Positions 25,779 to 34,666 are shown, counted from the stretch's first letter. The stretch: DNA of 64,000 nucleotides from Flavonifractor sp. An82 (GCF_002159265.1 NZ_NFHG01000005.1:62001-126000), one strand, 5' to 3'. Made by a program: numbers and translations. Notes: generated by a model not told the origin, from the sequence alone.

Positions 25779-26978
25779 ATGATGCGAAAAAGTATGAACG
25801 CCATCAGACATAGCTTGCTCTCCTATCTGCAAATCCCCGGCTATATCCGTCAGGAATTTCTGCACGAGTCCAAGCGGAAAAACGATGTTTCCTTACATAT
25901 CATCTGTGTGGTCATCTTTGTCATAGAGTTCTATAACCTGGCTCGGGTGCTGCTCTGGTCCAAATCCGGCCTGGGCACTCAAAATAACCGCATTTATTTT
26001 TCCATGTACTGTACTCTGATCCTTCTTGGGGTTCTGTGGCTGCTCTTGCGGCGGCCGCTGCGTCAGGCCTCGGTCCGCTGCCAATGTGCCGTACAGTACA
26101 CTGTGTCCGGCCTGATCTTATTGTGGCACCTGGGGCTCAACTCCTATGATCTGATCCGCGATCCGGCAGCCGGTGTTACGGTACTGACCACAGCTCTGCT
26201 GGCCTTGGCGCTGCTGATTCAGATGCCGCCCTGGTACAGCATAGTACAGTATGTGATAAGCTATCTGCTCTTTCAGTTCATCATGGCTCCACTGCTGGAC
26301 GGAGGCAGCCGGCTCAATCTGACCATTACCTTTGTGGTTGCTCTGACGGTCTCCCTGGCACAGGCCCACCACACCTCCGTCACGCTGAAGCAGCAGAAGC
26401 AGATCATCGAGATAAACGCCAAATTGCAGGCGCTGGTACATCTGGATCCGCTGACGGGACTGCTCAACAAAATAACAGTGGAATGCCGGGCAGAGCAGCT
26501 TCTTTTTGATCTGGAATACACCGCAAAGCATGGCGGCCTGACCTTGTTTTTGCTGGATCTGGATCGATTCAAGGTAATCAATGACCGCTACGGGCATCCC
26601 TGCGGCGACCATGTGCTGGTGGAAACTGCGGAAGCCATACGGCGCGCCTTTCCGGACCCCGCAGGTCTGGGACGCATCGGCGGGGACGAATTTGCGGTTC
26701 TCTATGACCAGCCTCTGACGGAAGAGCAGGCCATGTTCCTGGGGCAGGAATTTATGGCAGAGTTGCGGTCCATCCAATGGCAGGGCCAGCCCATAGAAGT
26801 GCAATGCAGTATAGGGGTCTGTATCTGTACGCTGCCCCAATCTTCCTATCAAGATCTGTATACCGAAACAGACCGAATGTTATATCAAGCCAAGAAAAGC
26901 GGCAGAGGCCAATGCTGTGTTCTGAAATTGAAAGCACCGGAAAACCGAGAGATTGAAATGGCCGGTGCAAAGGAATAG
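25779..26978 (+). CDS. Membrane-bound diguanylate cyclase (GGDEF)
   Basis: A 399-residue protein with about six hydrophobic segments in residues 35-205, then a GGDEF domain. The domain starts at HLDPLTGLLNK and carries the active-site IGGDEFAV near residue 300, so it should make cyclic di-GMP. An RxxD inhibitory site is not evident before GGDEF. The start ATG follows GAAGGATG; a preceding in-frame ATG at 25731 lacks a ribosome site. No EAL domain or known effector is near. The N-terminal membrane module probably senses an unknown signal. Confidence 0.9.
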   Translation: MMRKSMNAIRHSLLSYLQIPGYIRQEFLHESKRKNDVSLHIICVVIFVIEFYNLARVLLWSKSGLGTQNNRIYFSMYCTLILLGVLWLLLRRPLRQASVRCQCAVQYTVSGLILLWHLGLNSYDLIRDPAAGVTVLTTALLALALLIQMPPWYSIVQYVISYLLFQFIMAPLLDGGSRLNLTITFVVALTVSLAQAHHTSVTLKQQKQIIEINAKLQALVHLDPLTGLLNKITVECRAEQLLFDLEYTAKHGGLTLFLLDLDRFKVINDRYGHPCGDHVLVETAEAIRRAFPDPAGLGRIGGDEFAVLYDQPLTEEQAMFLGQEFMAELRSIQWQGQPIEVQCSIGVCICTLPQSSYQDLYTETDRMLYQAKKSGRGQCCVLKLKAPENREIEMAGAKE

Positions 26979-27025
26979 CTGTCGATTGCCGCAGAACCCA
27001 GTACCCTTCTCGTGCTTATACATAC

Positions 27026-27064
27026 AAAAACAGGGAGCGGCGTTTAAACGCCGCTCCCTGTTTT
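27026..27064. terminator. Bidirectional intrinsic terminator
   Basis: AAAACAGGGAGCGGCGTTT and its exact complement form a palindrome of more than 30 bases with A and T flanks, between two convergent genes. Confidence 0.9.
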
Positions 27065-27072
27065 CTTTTTCA

Positions 27073-27849
27073 TTACATCAGACGGACGGTGTAGTAGACT
27101 GCCAGGATCAGCAGCCAGGCCGCCAGCACGCCGTACAGCACCGCCAGAGAGCCCAGTACCAGCGCTGCGATAACCACAGCGGCCACCACAGCACAGGTCA
27201 CATACAGCATGGCATAGTTGGCGTTTTCGGGCAGGACGTGGACGTTCTTGCCCATCAGCTTCGTATTGCCCTTGTGGGTCTGGAGCATCCGGAAGAATAC
27301 CACCGCTGCCACCAGCACCACCGCCAGCACTACCATGTAGCCATAGGTGGTCCAGGGATCGCTGACAGCCTTGGGCGCAATGCGCACACCCAGCAGGCCC
27401 AGAGCGCTGAGCACCGCGGAGAAGAAAAACTCCCGCTGATAGAGGTAGTAGATCAGCGCCAGAACGGTCACCGCAGGCACCGCCACAAAGAGGAAGCTGA
27501 TACCGCTGTCATAATACAGCTTGATAATGACCGCACAGGCACTCAGCACCAGGCTGACCCCGGCCAGGATGCCGGGCAGCTTGGCGGAACGGCCGCCCCG
27601 CCAGGACATGAACGCCATAACCGCCAAAATCACAAAGCAGATGGGCAGCACAATGGCAAGCACATTAAAAGCAGCCTGAATGCCCAGGACCATATTGATC
27701 TGGGCGGCGGTGTAATGCACGTATACTTTATTCAGCAGAAGGAGCAGGGCTTCCAGCACCACGGCGCCCAGGATCCACCAGAGGACCTTGGTCAGGACAA
27801 CGTCTTCTTCCCGTGCGCGCTGCGCTGCTTTCTGTTCTTTCTTGTTCAT
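27073..27849 (-). CDS. Polytopic membrane protein, unknown function
   Basis: A 258-residue protein. The start MNKKEQKAAQRAREEDVV is charged and cytoplasmic, behind AGGAGATGG; the frame extends 40 codons upstream without coding character. About seven hydrophobic helices follow (for example VLWWILGAVVLEALLLLL, LAIVLPICFVILAVMAFM, YGYMVVLAVVLVAAVVFF and the last ILAVYYTVRL). No catalytic motif is visible and I do not recognise the family. It is a single gene bounded by a terminator. Confidence 0.75.
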   Translation of the reverse strand: MNKKEQKAAQRAREEDVVLTKVLWWILGAVVLEALLLLLNKVYVHYTAAQINMVLGIQAAFNVLAIVLPICFVILAVMAFMSWRGGRSAKLPGILAGVSLVLSACAVIIKLYYDSGISFLFVAVPAVTVLALIYYLYQREFFFSAVLSALGLLGVRIAPKAVSDPWTTYGYMVVLAVVLVAAVVFFRMLQTHKGNTKLMGKNVHVLPENANYAMLYVTCAVVAAVVIAALVLGSLAVLYGVLAAWLLILAVYYTVRLM

Positions 27850-28066
27850 GTATCCATCTCCTATGGCTGAGGTTCTGTCAAAGGGGCAGAGCCTCTGAAT
27901 CATCAATCTCATATAGTGTATCAGAAATTGCCGCACTTTGCAAGTGAAGAATGCCTTTTCTCTTTTCAATTCGGCAAAATTATGATAAGATAATGGTTAC
28001 CATCTTCCGCAATGCAACGGCTTTCCAGCCTTCGGCGGGCCCGCGCCCCGCAGAATGGAGTTTGTC

Positions 28067-29104
28067 ATGAAGCGTTTTCTTCCTTTCCTTCTGAGCATTG
28101 TTCTTCTGGCCGGCTGTACGCCTCAGAAATCTGCCGACCAGCCCGCGCAGGTCCAGTTTTTTGCCATGGATACTCTCATGTCCATCCGCGTGTACAACGA
28201 GGGCGGAGAAGACGCGGTCCAGGCCGCCCGCCAGGAGGTGGAGCGGCTGGACAAGCTGCTCTCCCGAACTGACGCCGACAGCGCTATTTCCGCCCTCAAC
28301 TCCCATGCCGGCGACGGCACCATGGTATCACTGGAGCCTGAGGTGACCCAGCTTCTGGCCTTTGCCAAATCTGTCTCCCAGCTTCTCCCCGGCGACTTTG
28401 ATATCACCATCGCCCCGGTGATGGACGCCTGGGGCTTTACCACTGAGGAGCGCCATGTGCCCTCTGAGGAGGCCCTCTCCGCCGCCATGGAGCTGGTGGA
28501 CAGCAGCCTGCTCACTGTGGATGAGACCGCCTCTGCCGCCCGGCTGGAGCAGGCCGGAATGGAGGTGGATCTGGGCGCCGTCGCCAAAGGCTTTACCGCC
28601 GCCCAGGCTGAGGCCGTCCTGCGGGAGCAGGGTGCCACCTCCGCCCTGCTGGATCTGGGGGGGAATGTGACCGCTATCGGCAGCAAGCTGGACGGCAGTG
28701 CCTGGCAGGTGGCCGTCAAAGATCCTCAGGACACCGGAGAGGCCCTGTGCGTCCTTTCCCTGATAGACCAGACCGCCTCCACCTCCGGCGGATACGAGCG
28801 CTACTTTGAGGAAAACGGCGTGACCTATCACCACATCATTGATCCCAAGACCGGCTATCCCGCCGACAGCGGTCTGCAGTCGGTTACAGTAATCTCTTCC
28901 AACCATATGCTGGCCGATGCCCTCTCCACCGCCCTGTTTGTGGCCGGACCGGAGGAGGCTTTGGAGTTCTGGCGGAGCCGGGACGATTTTGAGCTGGTGC
29001 TGTGTACCGAGGACAACCGTGTCATCGTCACCGAGGGTCTGGAGGCAGGCTATCGTCCTGCGGGAGAAGATCGGGGGTATACCTATGAGATCGCCCGCCG
29101 CTGA
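28067..29104 (+). CDS. apbE: FAD:protein FMN transferase (ApbE), lipoprotein
   Basis: A 345-residue exported enzyme that links FMN from FAD covalently to threonine of target proteins. The signal peptide ends in the lipobox LLAGC with C17 as lipid anchor. ApbE motifs follow: FAMDTLMSIRVY, DLGAVAKGF, LLDLGGNVTAIG, DPKTGYPA and the Mg-binding SNHMLADALSTALFV. The ATG at 28067 has GGAG seven bases upstream; the ATG four codons earlier does not. The next gene starts inside the last codons of this one. With EetA/EetB-like genes after it, this is probably the FmnB function of an extracytosolic flavin-redox pathway. No FMN-accepting protein is in the window. Confidence 0.93.
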   Translation: MKRFLPFLLSIVLLAGCTPQKSADQPAQVQFFAMDTLMSIRVYNEGGEDAVQAARQEVERLDKLLSRTDADSAISALNSHAGDGTMVSLEPEVTQLLAFAKSVSQLLPGDFDITIAPVMDAWGFTTEERHVPSEEALSAAMELVDSSLLTVDETASAARLEQAGMEVDLGAVAKGFTAAQAEAVLREQGATSALLDLGGNVTAIGSKLDGSAWQVAVKDPQDTGEALCVLSLIDQTASTSGGYERYFEENGVTYHHIIDPKTGYPADSGLQSVTVISSNHMLADALSTALFVAGPEEALEFWRSRDDFELVLCTEDNRVIVTEGLEAGYRPAGEDRGYTYEIARR

Positions 29105-29486
29105 GCGCCGCCGTCCCACCCCGTGGGACGCTGTGGTAGCCCTGGCGGTGGTCGCCTTTGCGGTGGTCCTGATTTTTCTGCTGCGGCCCACACAGGGCTC
29201 GGCTGTTACCGCCGTGATCACCCTGGACGGAGAGACGGTGGCCCAGTACCGGCTGGATCAGCTGGACCAGCCGGAGACACTTACTCTGAACGAGGCTCCC
29301 TATCCCCTGACCATCGCCATCGAACCGGGGCGCATCTGCATCGACCACAGCGAATGCCCCAGCCAGGACTGCGTTCACACCGGCTGGATCAGCCGCTCCG
29401 GTCAGCAGATCATCTGCCTGCCCAACCGGTTGGTTATCTCCTTGTCGGGCAGCGAAGCCGAAGAATTTGACGCGGTGACCGGCTGA
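29085..29486 (+). CDS. NusG domain II-containing membrane protein, EetA-like
   Basis: A 133-residue protein with one N-terminal transmembrane helix (VVALAVVAFAVVLIFLL) and an outside NusG-II-like domain. The domain has cysteines in RICIDHSECPSQDCVHTGWI and IICLP, typical of this family. The ATG lies 20 bases before the apbE stop, so translation is coupled. The same family precedes the Gx-transporter protein in the Listeria extracellular electron transfer locus (EetA). Its molecular role is unknown. Confidence 0.82.
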   Translation: MRSPAAERRRPTPWDAVVALAVVAFAVVLIFLLRPTQGSAVTAVITLDGETVAQYRLDQLDQPETLTLNEAPYPLTIAIEPGRICIDHSECPSQDCVHTGWISRSGQQIICLPNRLVISLSGSEAEEFDAVTG

Positions 29487-29529
29487 AAAGTTCCACACTT
29501 TTTTATTTTTCCAGAAAGGAGGGCGTTAT

Positions 29530-30039
29530 ATGTCGGGCTCTCTAAGGCGGCTTACCCGCTCGGCAGTGCTGACTGCCCTGGCGCTGGCGCTCTCCGTGGC
29601 GGAGGGACTGGTACCTCTGACCATTCTCTTCCCCCTGCCCGGTCTGCGGCTGGGCCTGGCCAATCTGGTCACGGTATACGCCCTGTGCCGTCTCTCCGGT
29701 CGGGAGGCCCTGCTCATTCTGGTGGCCCGGTGCCTGCTGGGCTCCCTGCTGGGGGGTAATCTGATGGCCCTGGCCTTCTCCCTCACCGGCGGTCTGCTGG
29801 CCCTGGCCGTTATGGCTCTGGCCCTCCGCCTGCCCGGCCTGTCCCTGTTTGGCGTGTCCATCGCCGGCGCCGCCGCCCATAACACCGGCCAGATCCTGGC
29901 CGCCATGGTGGTCCTGGGCACCCGGGCCCCTCTGGTCTATTTGCCTCCCCTGCTGCTGTGCTCCCTGGTCACGGGTGCAGTCACCGGCGGCGCCTCCATC
30001 CTTCTGGTCCATCGGGTCCCCTTCTCCGGCCGCACCTGA
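29530..30039 (+). CDS. Gx transporter family membrane protein, EetB-like
   Basis: A 169-residue integral membrane protein of the family formerly called heptaprenyl diphosphate synthase component I. Five or so helices are visible; the glycine-rich FPLPGLRLGLANLVTVYAL signature is clear. AGAAAGGAGGG precedes the start. In Listeria the related EetB acts with EetA and an ApbE enzyme in extracellular electron transfer; in other bacteria it sits with prenyl-diphosphate synthases. No quinone-synthesis gene is seen here, so its role is inferred from the two preceding genes. Confidence 0.85.
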   Translation: MSGSLRRLTRSAVLTALALALSVAEGLVPLTILFPLPGLRLGLANLVTVYALCRLSGREALLILVARCLLGSLLGGNLMALAFSLTGGLLALAVMALALRLPGLSLFGVSIAGAAAHNTGQILAAMVVLGTRAPLVYLPPLLLCSLVTGAVTGGASILLVHRVPFSGRT

Positions 30040-30059
30040 ATGGGAGTTGTCACACCTGC

Positions 30060-30106
30060 AAAAAGGTGTTAAAATGAGAACCCAATCTCATTTTACCACC
30101 TTTTTT
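30060..30106 (+). terminator. Intrinsic terminator after the eetB-like gene
   Basis: AAAAAGGTG..TTAAAATGAGA and TCTCATTTTA..CCACCTTTTTT form a long stem with a 6-base loop and a T6 tail. It lies 21 bases after the stop and just before the ribosome site of cdd. Since cdd has no clear promoter of its own after it, it might also work as an attenuator. Confidence 0.8.
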
Positions 30107-30128
30107 GATTTGAACAGGAGGGATCACT

Positions 30129-30524
30129 ATGACCGATCGGGAACTGGTGGATCTGGCCTTTACCATGCTGGAGCGCTCCTATGTCCCCTACTCTCACTTT
30201 CCTGTGGGCGCCGCGCTGCTGTGCGCCGACGGGACCATCTTCACCGGTTGCAACGTGGAAAACTCCGCCTACGGCTCCACCATCTGCGCCGAGCGCACCG
30301 CCCTGGTAAAGGCGGTGAGCGAGGGACACCGGGACGACTTCGTCAAGCTAGCCGTGGTAGGCAACTCCACCGACTACTGCTGGCCCTGCGGTGCCTGCCG
30401 GCAGATGCTCTATGAATTTGCCCCCGATCTCACCGTCCTGGTGGCCCGTAAGGACCGGGAGTTTGTCCGGCTCCCCCTCCATGAGCTGCTCCCCCACGGC
30501 TTCGGCCCCAAGTCTCTCAACTGA
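30129..30524 (+). CDS. cdd: Cytidine deaminase
   Basis: A 131-residue zinc enzyme of pyrimidine salvage that converts cytidine and deoxycytidine to uridine forms. The substrate motif GCNVENSAYG, the zinc/catalytic HAE-type site TICAERTAL (here CAE) and CPCGACRQ-like WPCGACRQML are in place. Length fits the tetrameric class. GGAGG precedes the start. Its stop codon overlaps the next ATG (TGATG), so the two are translationally coupled. Confidence 0.95.
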   Translation: MTDRELVDLAFTMLERSYVPYSHFPVGAALLCADGTIFTGCNVENSAYGSTICAERTALVKAVSEGHRDDFVKLAVVGNSTDYCWPCGACRQMLYEFAPDLTVLVARKDREFVRLPLHELLPHGFGPKSLN

Positions 30525-31687
30525 TGGGGTATCAGGTATTTGCGGTCCCCTGCGCAGACTACGCCGGGGCGGAGGCCGCCCTGCGGGCGGCGGTAACAAA
30601 TATGGGCGGAATGGAGCGCTTTGTCCGCCCCGGGGAGCGCATTCTGCTGAAGGCCAATCTGCTGCGCCCCGCGCCGCCGGAGACGGCCATCTGCACCCAC
30701 CCGGCGGTGGTAGGCGCCATCGCGGCCATGGTAAAGGAGGCGGGGGGCACCCCCTGGATCGCCGACAGCCCCGGCGGTGCATTGCAGAAGGAGTCGGTGC
30801 TGCGGGGGCTCTATGAGAAAACCGGAATGGCACAAGTCGCTCAGCGGACCGGCGTACAACTCTGTCTGGACGCCTCCTCCCGGCTGGTGGACCTGCCGGA
30901 GGGCAAGGTGCTCCGCCAGGCGGAGATCATCTCGCCGGTGCTGGACGCCGACGGCATCTTCGACCTGTGCAAAATGAAGACCCACGTCTTTATGGGCATG
31001 ACCGGCGCAGTAAAAAACAGTTTTGGCCTGATCCCCGGCCTGACCAAGGTAGGCTTCCACGGTTCCCATCCGGACAAGGCCCAGTTTGCCCAGGTGCTGC
31101 TGGATCTCATCGGCTTCATGAACCCCCGGCTCAGCGTTATGGACGGTATTCTGGCTATGGAGGGGGAGGGCCCCGGCGCGTCGGGCACGCCCCGTCCGGT
31201 GGGCCTGCTGCTGCTGTCCGATAATCCGCTGGCGCTGGACGTGATTGCAGGAGAGATTATGGGTCTGCCCCGCAGCAGCAATCCCATCCTGCTGGCGGCG
31301 GAGGCCCGGGGCCTCTCGCCCACCCGCTGGGAGGAGATCGAGCTGGTAGGAGCCAAACTGGAGGACCTGCGCATCCCGGATTACAAGTTCCCCGCCAATG
31401 TCCGGGGCAATCTGATGGAGTTCCTTGGCCCCCTCACCAACACCGCCCAGCGGCTGTGCAAGAATCTGCTGTCCCAGACGCCTAAAATCCGGGAAGATCT
31501 GTGCGTGGGCTGCGCCATCTGCAAAAACGCCTGCCCCGGCAAGGCCATCACCATGACCGGCTCCGGCGGCAAGGCCAGGGTCCATCCCCGCTCCTGCATC
31601 CGCTGCTACTGCTGCCATGAGCTCTGCCCTCAAAAGGCGGTGGAGCTGCACCGGGGCTGGCTGGGCAAACTGCTCAGCGGCGGCTGA
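30524..31687 (+). CDS. DUF362 protein with two 4Fe-4S clusters
   Basis: A 387-residue cytoplasmic protein. Residues 1-290 are the DUF362 domain (LLKANLLRPAPPE, TGAVKNSFGLIPG, MDGILAMEGEGPG). The C-terminus has two ferredoxin motifs, CVGCAICKNACPG near residue 327 and CIRCYCCHELCPQ near 355. Such proteins are common in anaerobes; the biochemical role is not established. Translational overlap with cdd is probably incidental to function, though both genes would be made together. Confidence 0.85.
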   Translation: MGYQVFAVPCADYAGAEAALRAAVTNMGGMERFVRPGERILLKANLLRPAPPETAICTHPAVVGAIAAMVKEAGGTPWIADSPGGALQKESVLRGLYEKTGMAQVAQRTGVQLCLDASSRLVDLPEGKVLRQAEIISPVLDADGIFDLCKMKTHVFMGMTGAVKNSFGLIPGLTKVGFHGSHPDKAQFAQVLLDLIGFMNPRLSVMDGILAMEGEGPGASGTPRPVGLLLLSDNPLALDVIAGEIMGLPRSSNPILLAAEARGLSPTRWEEIELVGAKLEDLRIPDYKFPANVRGNLMEFLGPLTNTAQRLCKNLLSQTPKIREDLCVGCAICKNACPGKAITMTGSGGKARVHPRSCIRCYCCHELCPQKAVELHRGWLGKLLSGG

Positions 31688-31776
31688 ATCCTGCGATTGC
31701 TGAAATTTTTGAATATTGCGCAACAATTCGGATATGCTATTGGCGGTATCTCAATTTGGAGGAGGCAGCATATCCT

Positions 31777-31986
31777 ATGTTCCTGGACAAGATCGCCCTG
31801 GCCCTTGCCATCATCGGCGGGCTCAACTGGGGCAGCATTGGTATCTTTCAGTTTGACCTGGTGGCCTTTCTCTTCGGCGGGCAGGCCAGCACCTTCAGCC
31901 GCATTGTCTACACCCTGGTGGGTGTGGCGGCCATCTGGTGCATCACCCTGCTCTTCCGGGACCTGCGGGACCGGGATCATACCTGA
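31777..31986 (+). CDS. DUF378 small membrane protein
   Basis: A 69-residue protein with two hydrophobic helices. It begins MFLDKIALALAIIGGLNWGS, the hallmark of DUF378 (B. subtilis YuzA-like) proteins, and ends in a charged RDLRDRD tail. The ATG is 11 bases after GGAGGAGG. Function unknown. Confidence 0.85.
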   Translation: MFLDKIALALAIIGGLNWGSIGIFQFDLVAFLFGGQASTFSRIVYTLVGVAAIWCITLLFRDLRDRDHT

Positions 31987-31997
31987 TATCAGATTGC

Positions 31998-32040
31998 AAA
32001 AAACGGCCTGCTGCAAATTTTTGCAGCAGGCCGCTTTTTT
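31998..32040. terminator. Bidirectional intrinsic terminator
   Basis: CGGCCTGCTGCAAA and TTTGCAGCAGGCCG form a perfect 14-bp stem, flanked by A6 and T7. It serves the DUF378 gene and the convergent MerR gene, whose stop codon begins inside the T run. Confidence 0.9.
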
Positions 32041-33475
32041 ACTTTCGCTCAATGATAAATTCCATCCGATAACTGGGGATGCCCTCTTTGGTACCATCCG
32101 GCGCAAACAGATAGTCGCCGGCCCGTTCATAGCCCTGGATTTCCACAGTCTGCGTGACGGTCATTCCCCCTGCTTCCAACGCATAGGATTCAAATTTCTG
32201 GTCCGCAATGGCGCTGAGCACTCCGCTGGTCTGCCAGGTAAAGCAGTTGAAGTTCCGGTCTGCGGCCACCAGGGCAATGGCCGCCAGCTGCTGCTGGAGC
32301 ACCGGAGGGGCCACGACCTCTTCGCCGGTACGGGCCACCTCCAGCCGCACCCCTCTGACAGTCCCGTTTTCGTCCAGTATCATCTGATGGTCGGGGGGCG
32401 CACCCTCCAGCATGCCCACCACCACAGAACCATACCTGTCGCTGTACACCCAATGCCCGTCCTGGTCCAGCTCCATGGGCAGGTCGATCCCGTGGAACTG
32501 GATGGCGTCATTCACATTGCCAATGTACTGTGCCGCGGTGAGCTCACCCCGGTAGCGGGGCATCTGAGCCTGGAGGGCCACTAGGAACGTCAGGGCAAAC
32601 AAGGCTGCCGTCGCCCCCACAAAGCCCAGGCAGCGCAGGCCGCTCTCATCCTTGATGGCGTAGCCGCACTCCTCTTCCCAGGGCAGGGTTTCGCAGTCCA
32701 CACAGGCCTTATAGCTTTTATAATTGCGGTATAGATTATAGAAGGGAATGCCGTAGCCGTCTCCTTTGGCAAAGACCAGCCAGGTGCGATTTTTGGCGTC
32801 CCGCCAGGAGATTTTCCCGCCGTCCCGGTCCCGGACCTGGAGGCCGAAGATCCACTTGCCGGGCGTATAGCCCCAGGTGGCCAAAAGGATGGGCTCCACC
32901 ACCAGCATGGTCAGGTAGTTGAGGTATGTGCTCAGCAGCCGCAAGATCCAGATATCCGGCAGATTGATCCGAAGCACCAGCGCACCAAAGGCGGTCCACA
33001 GAAGGCCGTATACAAACAGATCCAGCCACCGGGCAAAGAACCGCCGCCAGGGGTAGGCCACCATGGGGGCGCTGTCCTTTTTCAGGCTGAAATATCCTTC
33101 TCCTTCCGCCGGGCGGTCCAGAGCGTTCAGGTACTTCTCCGCGTCCAGGGTGGCGTACTCCGCCCGGTCGGAGCGCATGGCAGAGCACACCCAGTCCGCC
33201 CAAGCCAGCTCAGCGCGCTCCTCCTCCAGGGCAAGCTGCCGCCGGGCCAGGGCGGTGTCCAGGGGCACGGCTCCCTGCTGTACCTGCCGTATGGTATCCA
33301 GCGGCAGGCCCAGCTGCCGCAGCAGCTTGATTTTCCGCAGGGTATCCACATCCTCCTGGGAATAGATACGGTAGTTATTCTCACCCCGCTGGGGGGTCAG
33401 AAATCCCTCCTGCTCGTAGAAGCGGATATTGGCCCGGGTCATACCCAGGGATGTTTCCAGTTCCTTGATGGTCAT
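32039..33475 (-). CDS. MerR-family regulator fused to an RDD membrane domain
   Basis: A 478-residue fusion. Residues 1-70 are a MerR winged helix (TIKELETSLGMTRANIRFYE, QEDVDTLRKIKLLRQLGLPL), followed by a short helical region. Residues about 140-260 are an RDD membrane domain (RRFFARWLDLFVYGLLW, then TWGYTPGKWIFGLQVRD). Another helix near 275-295 leads to a C-terminal domain of about 180 residues, probably outside the cell. The DNA-binding part would stay tethered to the membrane unless cleaved. GGGAGGG precedes the ATG. The promoter just upstream has MerR-type spacing, pointing to autoregulation. Confidence 0.88.
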   Translation of the reverse strand: MTIKELETSLGMTRANIRFYEQEGFLTPQRGENNYRIYSQEDVDTLRKIKLLRQLGLPLDTIRQVQQGAVPLDTALARRQLALEEERAELAWADWVCSAMRSDRAEYATLDAEKYLNALDRPAEGEGYFSLKKDSAPMVAYPWRRFFARWLDLFVYGLLWTAFGALVLRINLPDIWILRLLSTYLNYLTMLVVEPILLATWGYTPGKWIFGLQVRDRDGGKISWRDAKNRTWLVFAKGDGYGIPFYNLYRNYKSYKACVDCETLPWEEECGYAIKDESGLRCLGFVGATAALFALTFLVALQAQMPRYRGELTAAQYIGNVNDAIQFHGIDLPMELDQDGHWVYSDRYGSVVVGMLEGAPPDHQMILDENGTVRGVRLEVARTGEEVVAPPVLQQQLAAIALVAADRNFNCFTWQTSGVLSAIADQKFESYALEAGGMTVTQTVEIQGYERAGDYLFAPDGTKEGIPSYRMEFIIERK

Positions 33476-33495
33476 ATGCTTTCCCTCCCGGGTTC

Positions 33496-33526
33496 AGGAT
33501 AAGGTATCAAGCAGGTTGACAGTCAA
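33496..33526 (-). promoter_or_regulatory. MerR-type promoter with 19-bp spacer and dyad
   Basis: On the minus strand TTGACT and TATCCT are separated by 19 bases instead of 17, the hallmark of promoters untwisted by MerR activators. The spacer holds the small dyad TCAA-N5-TTGA. It sits between the S41 protease and the merR start, giving a very short leader. Confidence 0.6.
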
Positions 33527-33538
33527 GTGTTTTTGCCA

Positions 33539-34666
33539 TTATTGTTCCAGAAGTTCCAGCGCCGCCTCCAGCTGGGCGTCTCCCTGGTCGGTGAGGTAGA
33601 CCTCCTTGTCCAGAGTCAGGCCGGTACCGATGAGGGAGGTGCCGCTGCCGGTAAAGTAGGCGCCGGTGGAGATGGCCACGGCGCTGCCGTTGGGCAGCTC
33701 AAAGGTCTGCTGGGAGTAGCCCTTGCCGCTGGTGGGCTCGCCCACGATGACGGCCACCCCCCACTCCTGGAGCTCGGCTGCAAAGAACTCAGCGGCAGAG
33801 TAGGTGTCGGCGTTGACCAGCACCGCCATAGGCAGGTCCACACAGGAAGCGTCCGACTGGGTGATTTTCTCGTTGCCCGCCCGGTCCCGGGTGATAAAGA
33901 TGGGCCCCTCCGGCAGCAGGAAGTCCAGCATGTCGGTGAGCTGGCTCAGATAGCCGCCGCCGTTGTTGCGCATATCAAAGACCAGGGAGGTGGCCCCCTC
34001 CTCCTGGAGGCGGGTGACCTCCTCCTTCAGTCGGTCGGCGCTGCGGTCATAGAAGTTGGACAGGCGAACATAGCCCACGTTGTTCTCCAGCATCTCGGCA
34101 CTGACCGGGTCGGTCTCCAGCTTGGTGCGCTTCAGCTCCACCGTGCGGGTCTGGCCGTCGGTCCCCCGAACCTCCAGAGAGACTGTGGTTCCCTCCTCAC
34201 CCTGGATCTTGTCAGCGCCCTCGTATCGGGCCTCACCAGCCAAAGAGAAGCCGTCTACCGCGGTGATGAGTTCACCGGGCTGGAGCCCCGCTTCTTCCGC
34301 CGGACCGCCGGCAGTGACCTCCACGATCTGAAGGCCCTCCTCCGATTCATAGTTCACAGTCACGCCCACGCCCACATACTGGTTGGTGCGGCGCTGATTT
34401 TGAGCCTCATATTCCTCTTCGGTCAGGAAATAGCTCCAGCGGTCTCCCAGGCCCTCCACCATGCCCTCCAGGGCGGCATCCACCACCTCACCCTCATCAT
34501 ACTCGCCGACAAACTTCTCATTGATCAGGTGCAGGCCCTCCAGCAGGGAAACTCCTTCCTTGCCCACCATCTGGTACAGCACCGCAAGGCCCACACCTGC
34601 GGTCACCGCCACGGTAAGCAAAACCAAAAGCAGCAGATGGATCAGGGAAAACCGTTTTTTGCGCAC
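33539..34666 (-). CDS. S41-family C-terminal processing peptidase
   Basis: A 375-residue membrane-anchored serine protease. An N-terminal helix (LIHLLLLVLLTVAVTAGVGL) is followed by a helical domain with GLGDRWSYFLTEEEY, a PDZ domain at about 95-175 (YVGVGVTVNYES, GLQPGELITAVDG) and the S41 core. The catalytic serine is in NADTYSAAEFFA near residue 285 and the lysine in GEPTSGKGYSQ near 312. The start is a GTG with AAAGGAA upstream. Such proteases cleave C-termini of exported proteins. The ftsEX-hydrolase-ctp order resembles the B. subtilis ftsEX-ctpB neighbourhood. Confidence 0.93.
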   Translation of the reverse strand: MRKKRFSLIHLLLLVLLTVAVTAGVGLAVLYQMVGKEGVSLLEGLHLINEKFVGEYDEGEVVDAALEGMVEGLGDRWSYFLTEEEYEAQNQRRTNQYVGVGVTVNYESEEGLQIVEVTAGGPAEEAGLQPGELITAVDGFSLAGEARYEGADKIQGEEGTTVSLEVRGTDGQTRTVELKRTKLETDPVSAEMLENNVGYVRLSNFYDRSADRLKEEVTRLQEEGATSLVFDMRNNGGGYLSQLTDMLDFLLPEGPIFITRDRAGNEKITQSDASCVDLPMAVLVNADTYSAAEFFAAELQEWGVAVIVGEPTSGKGYSQQTFELPNGSAVAISTGAYFTGSGTSLIGTGLTLDKEVYLTDQGDAQLEAALELLEQ

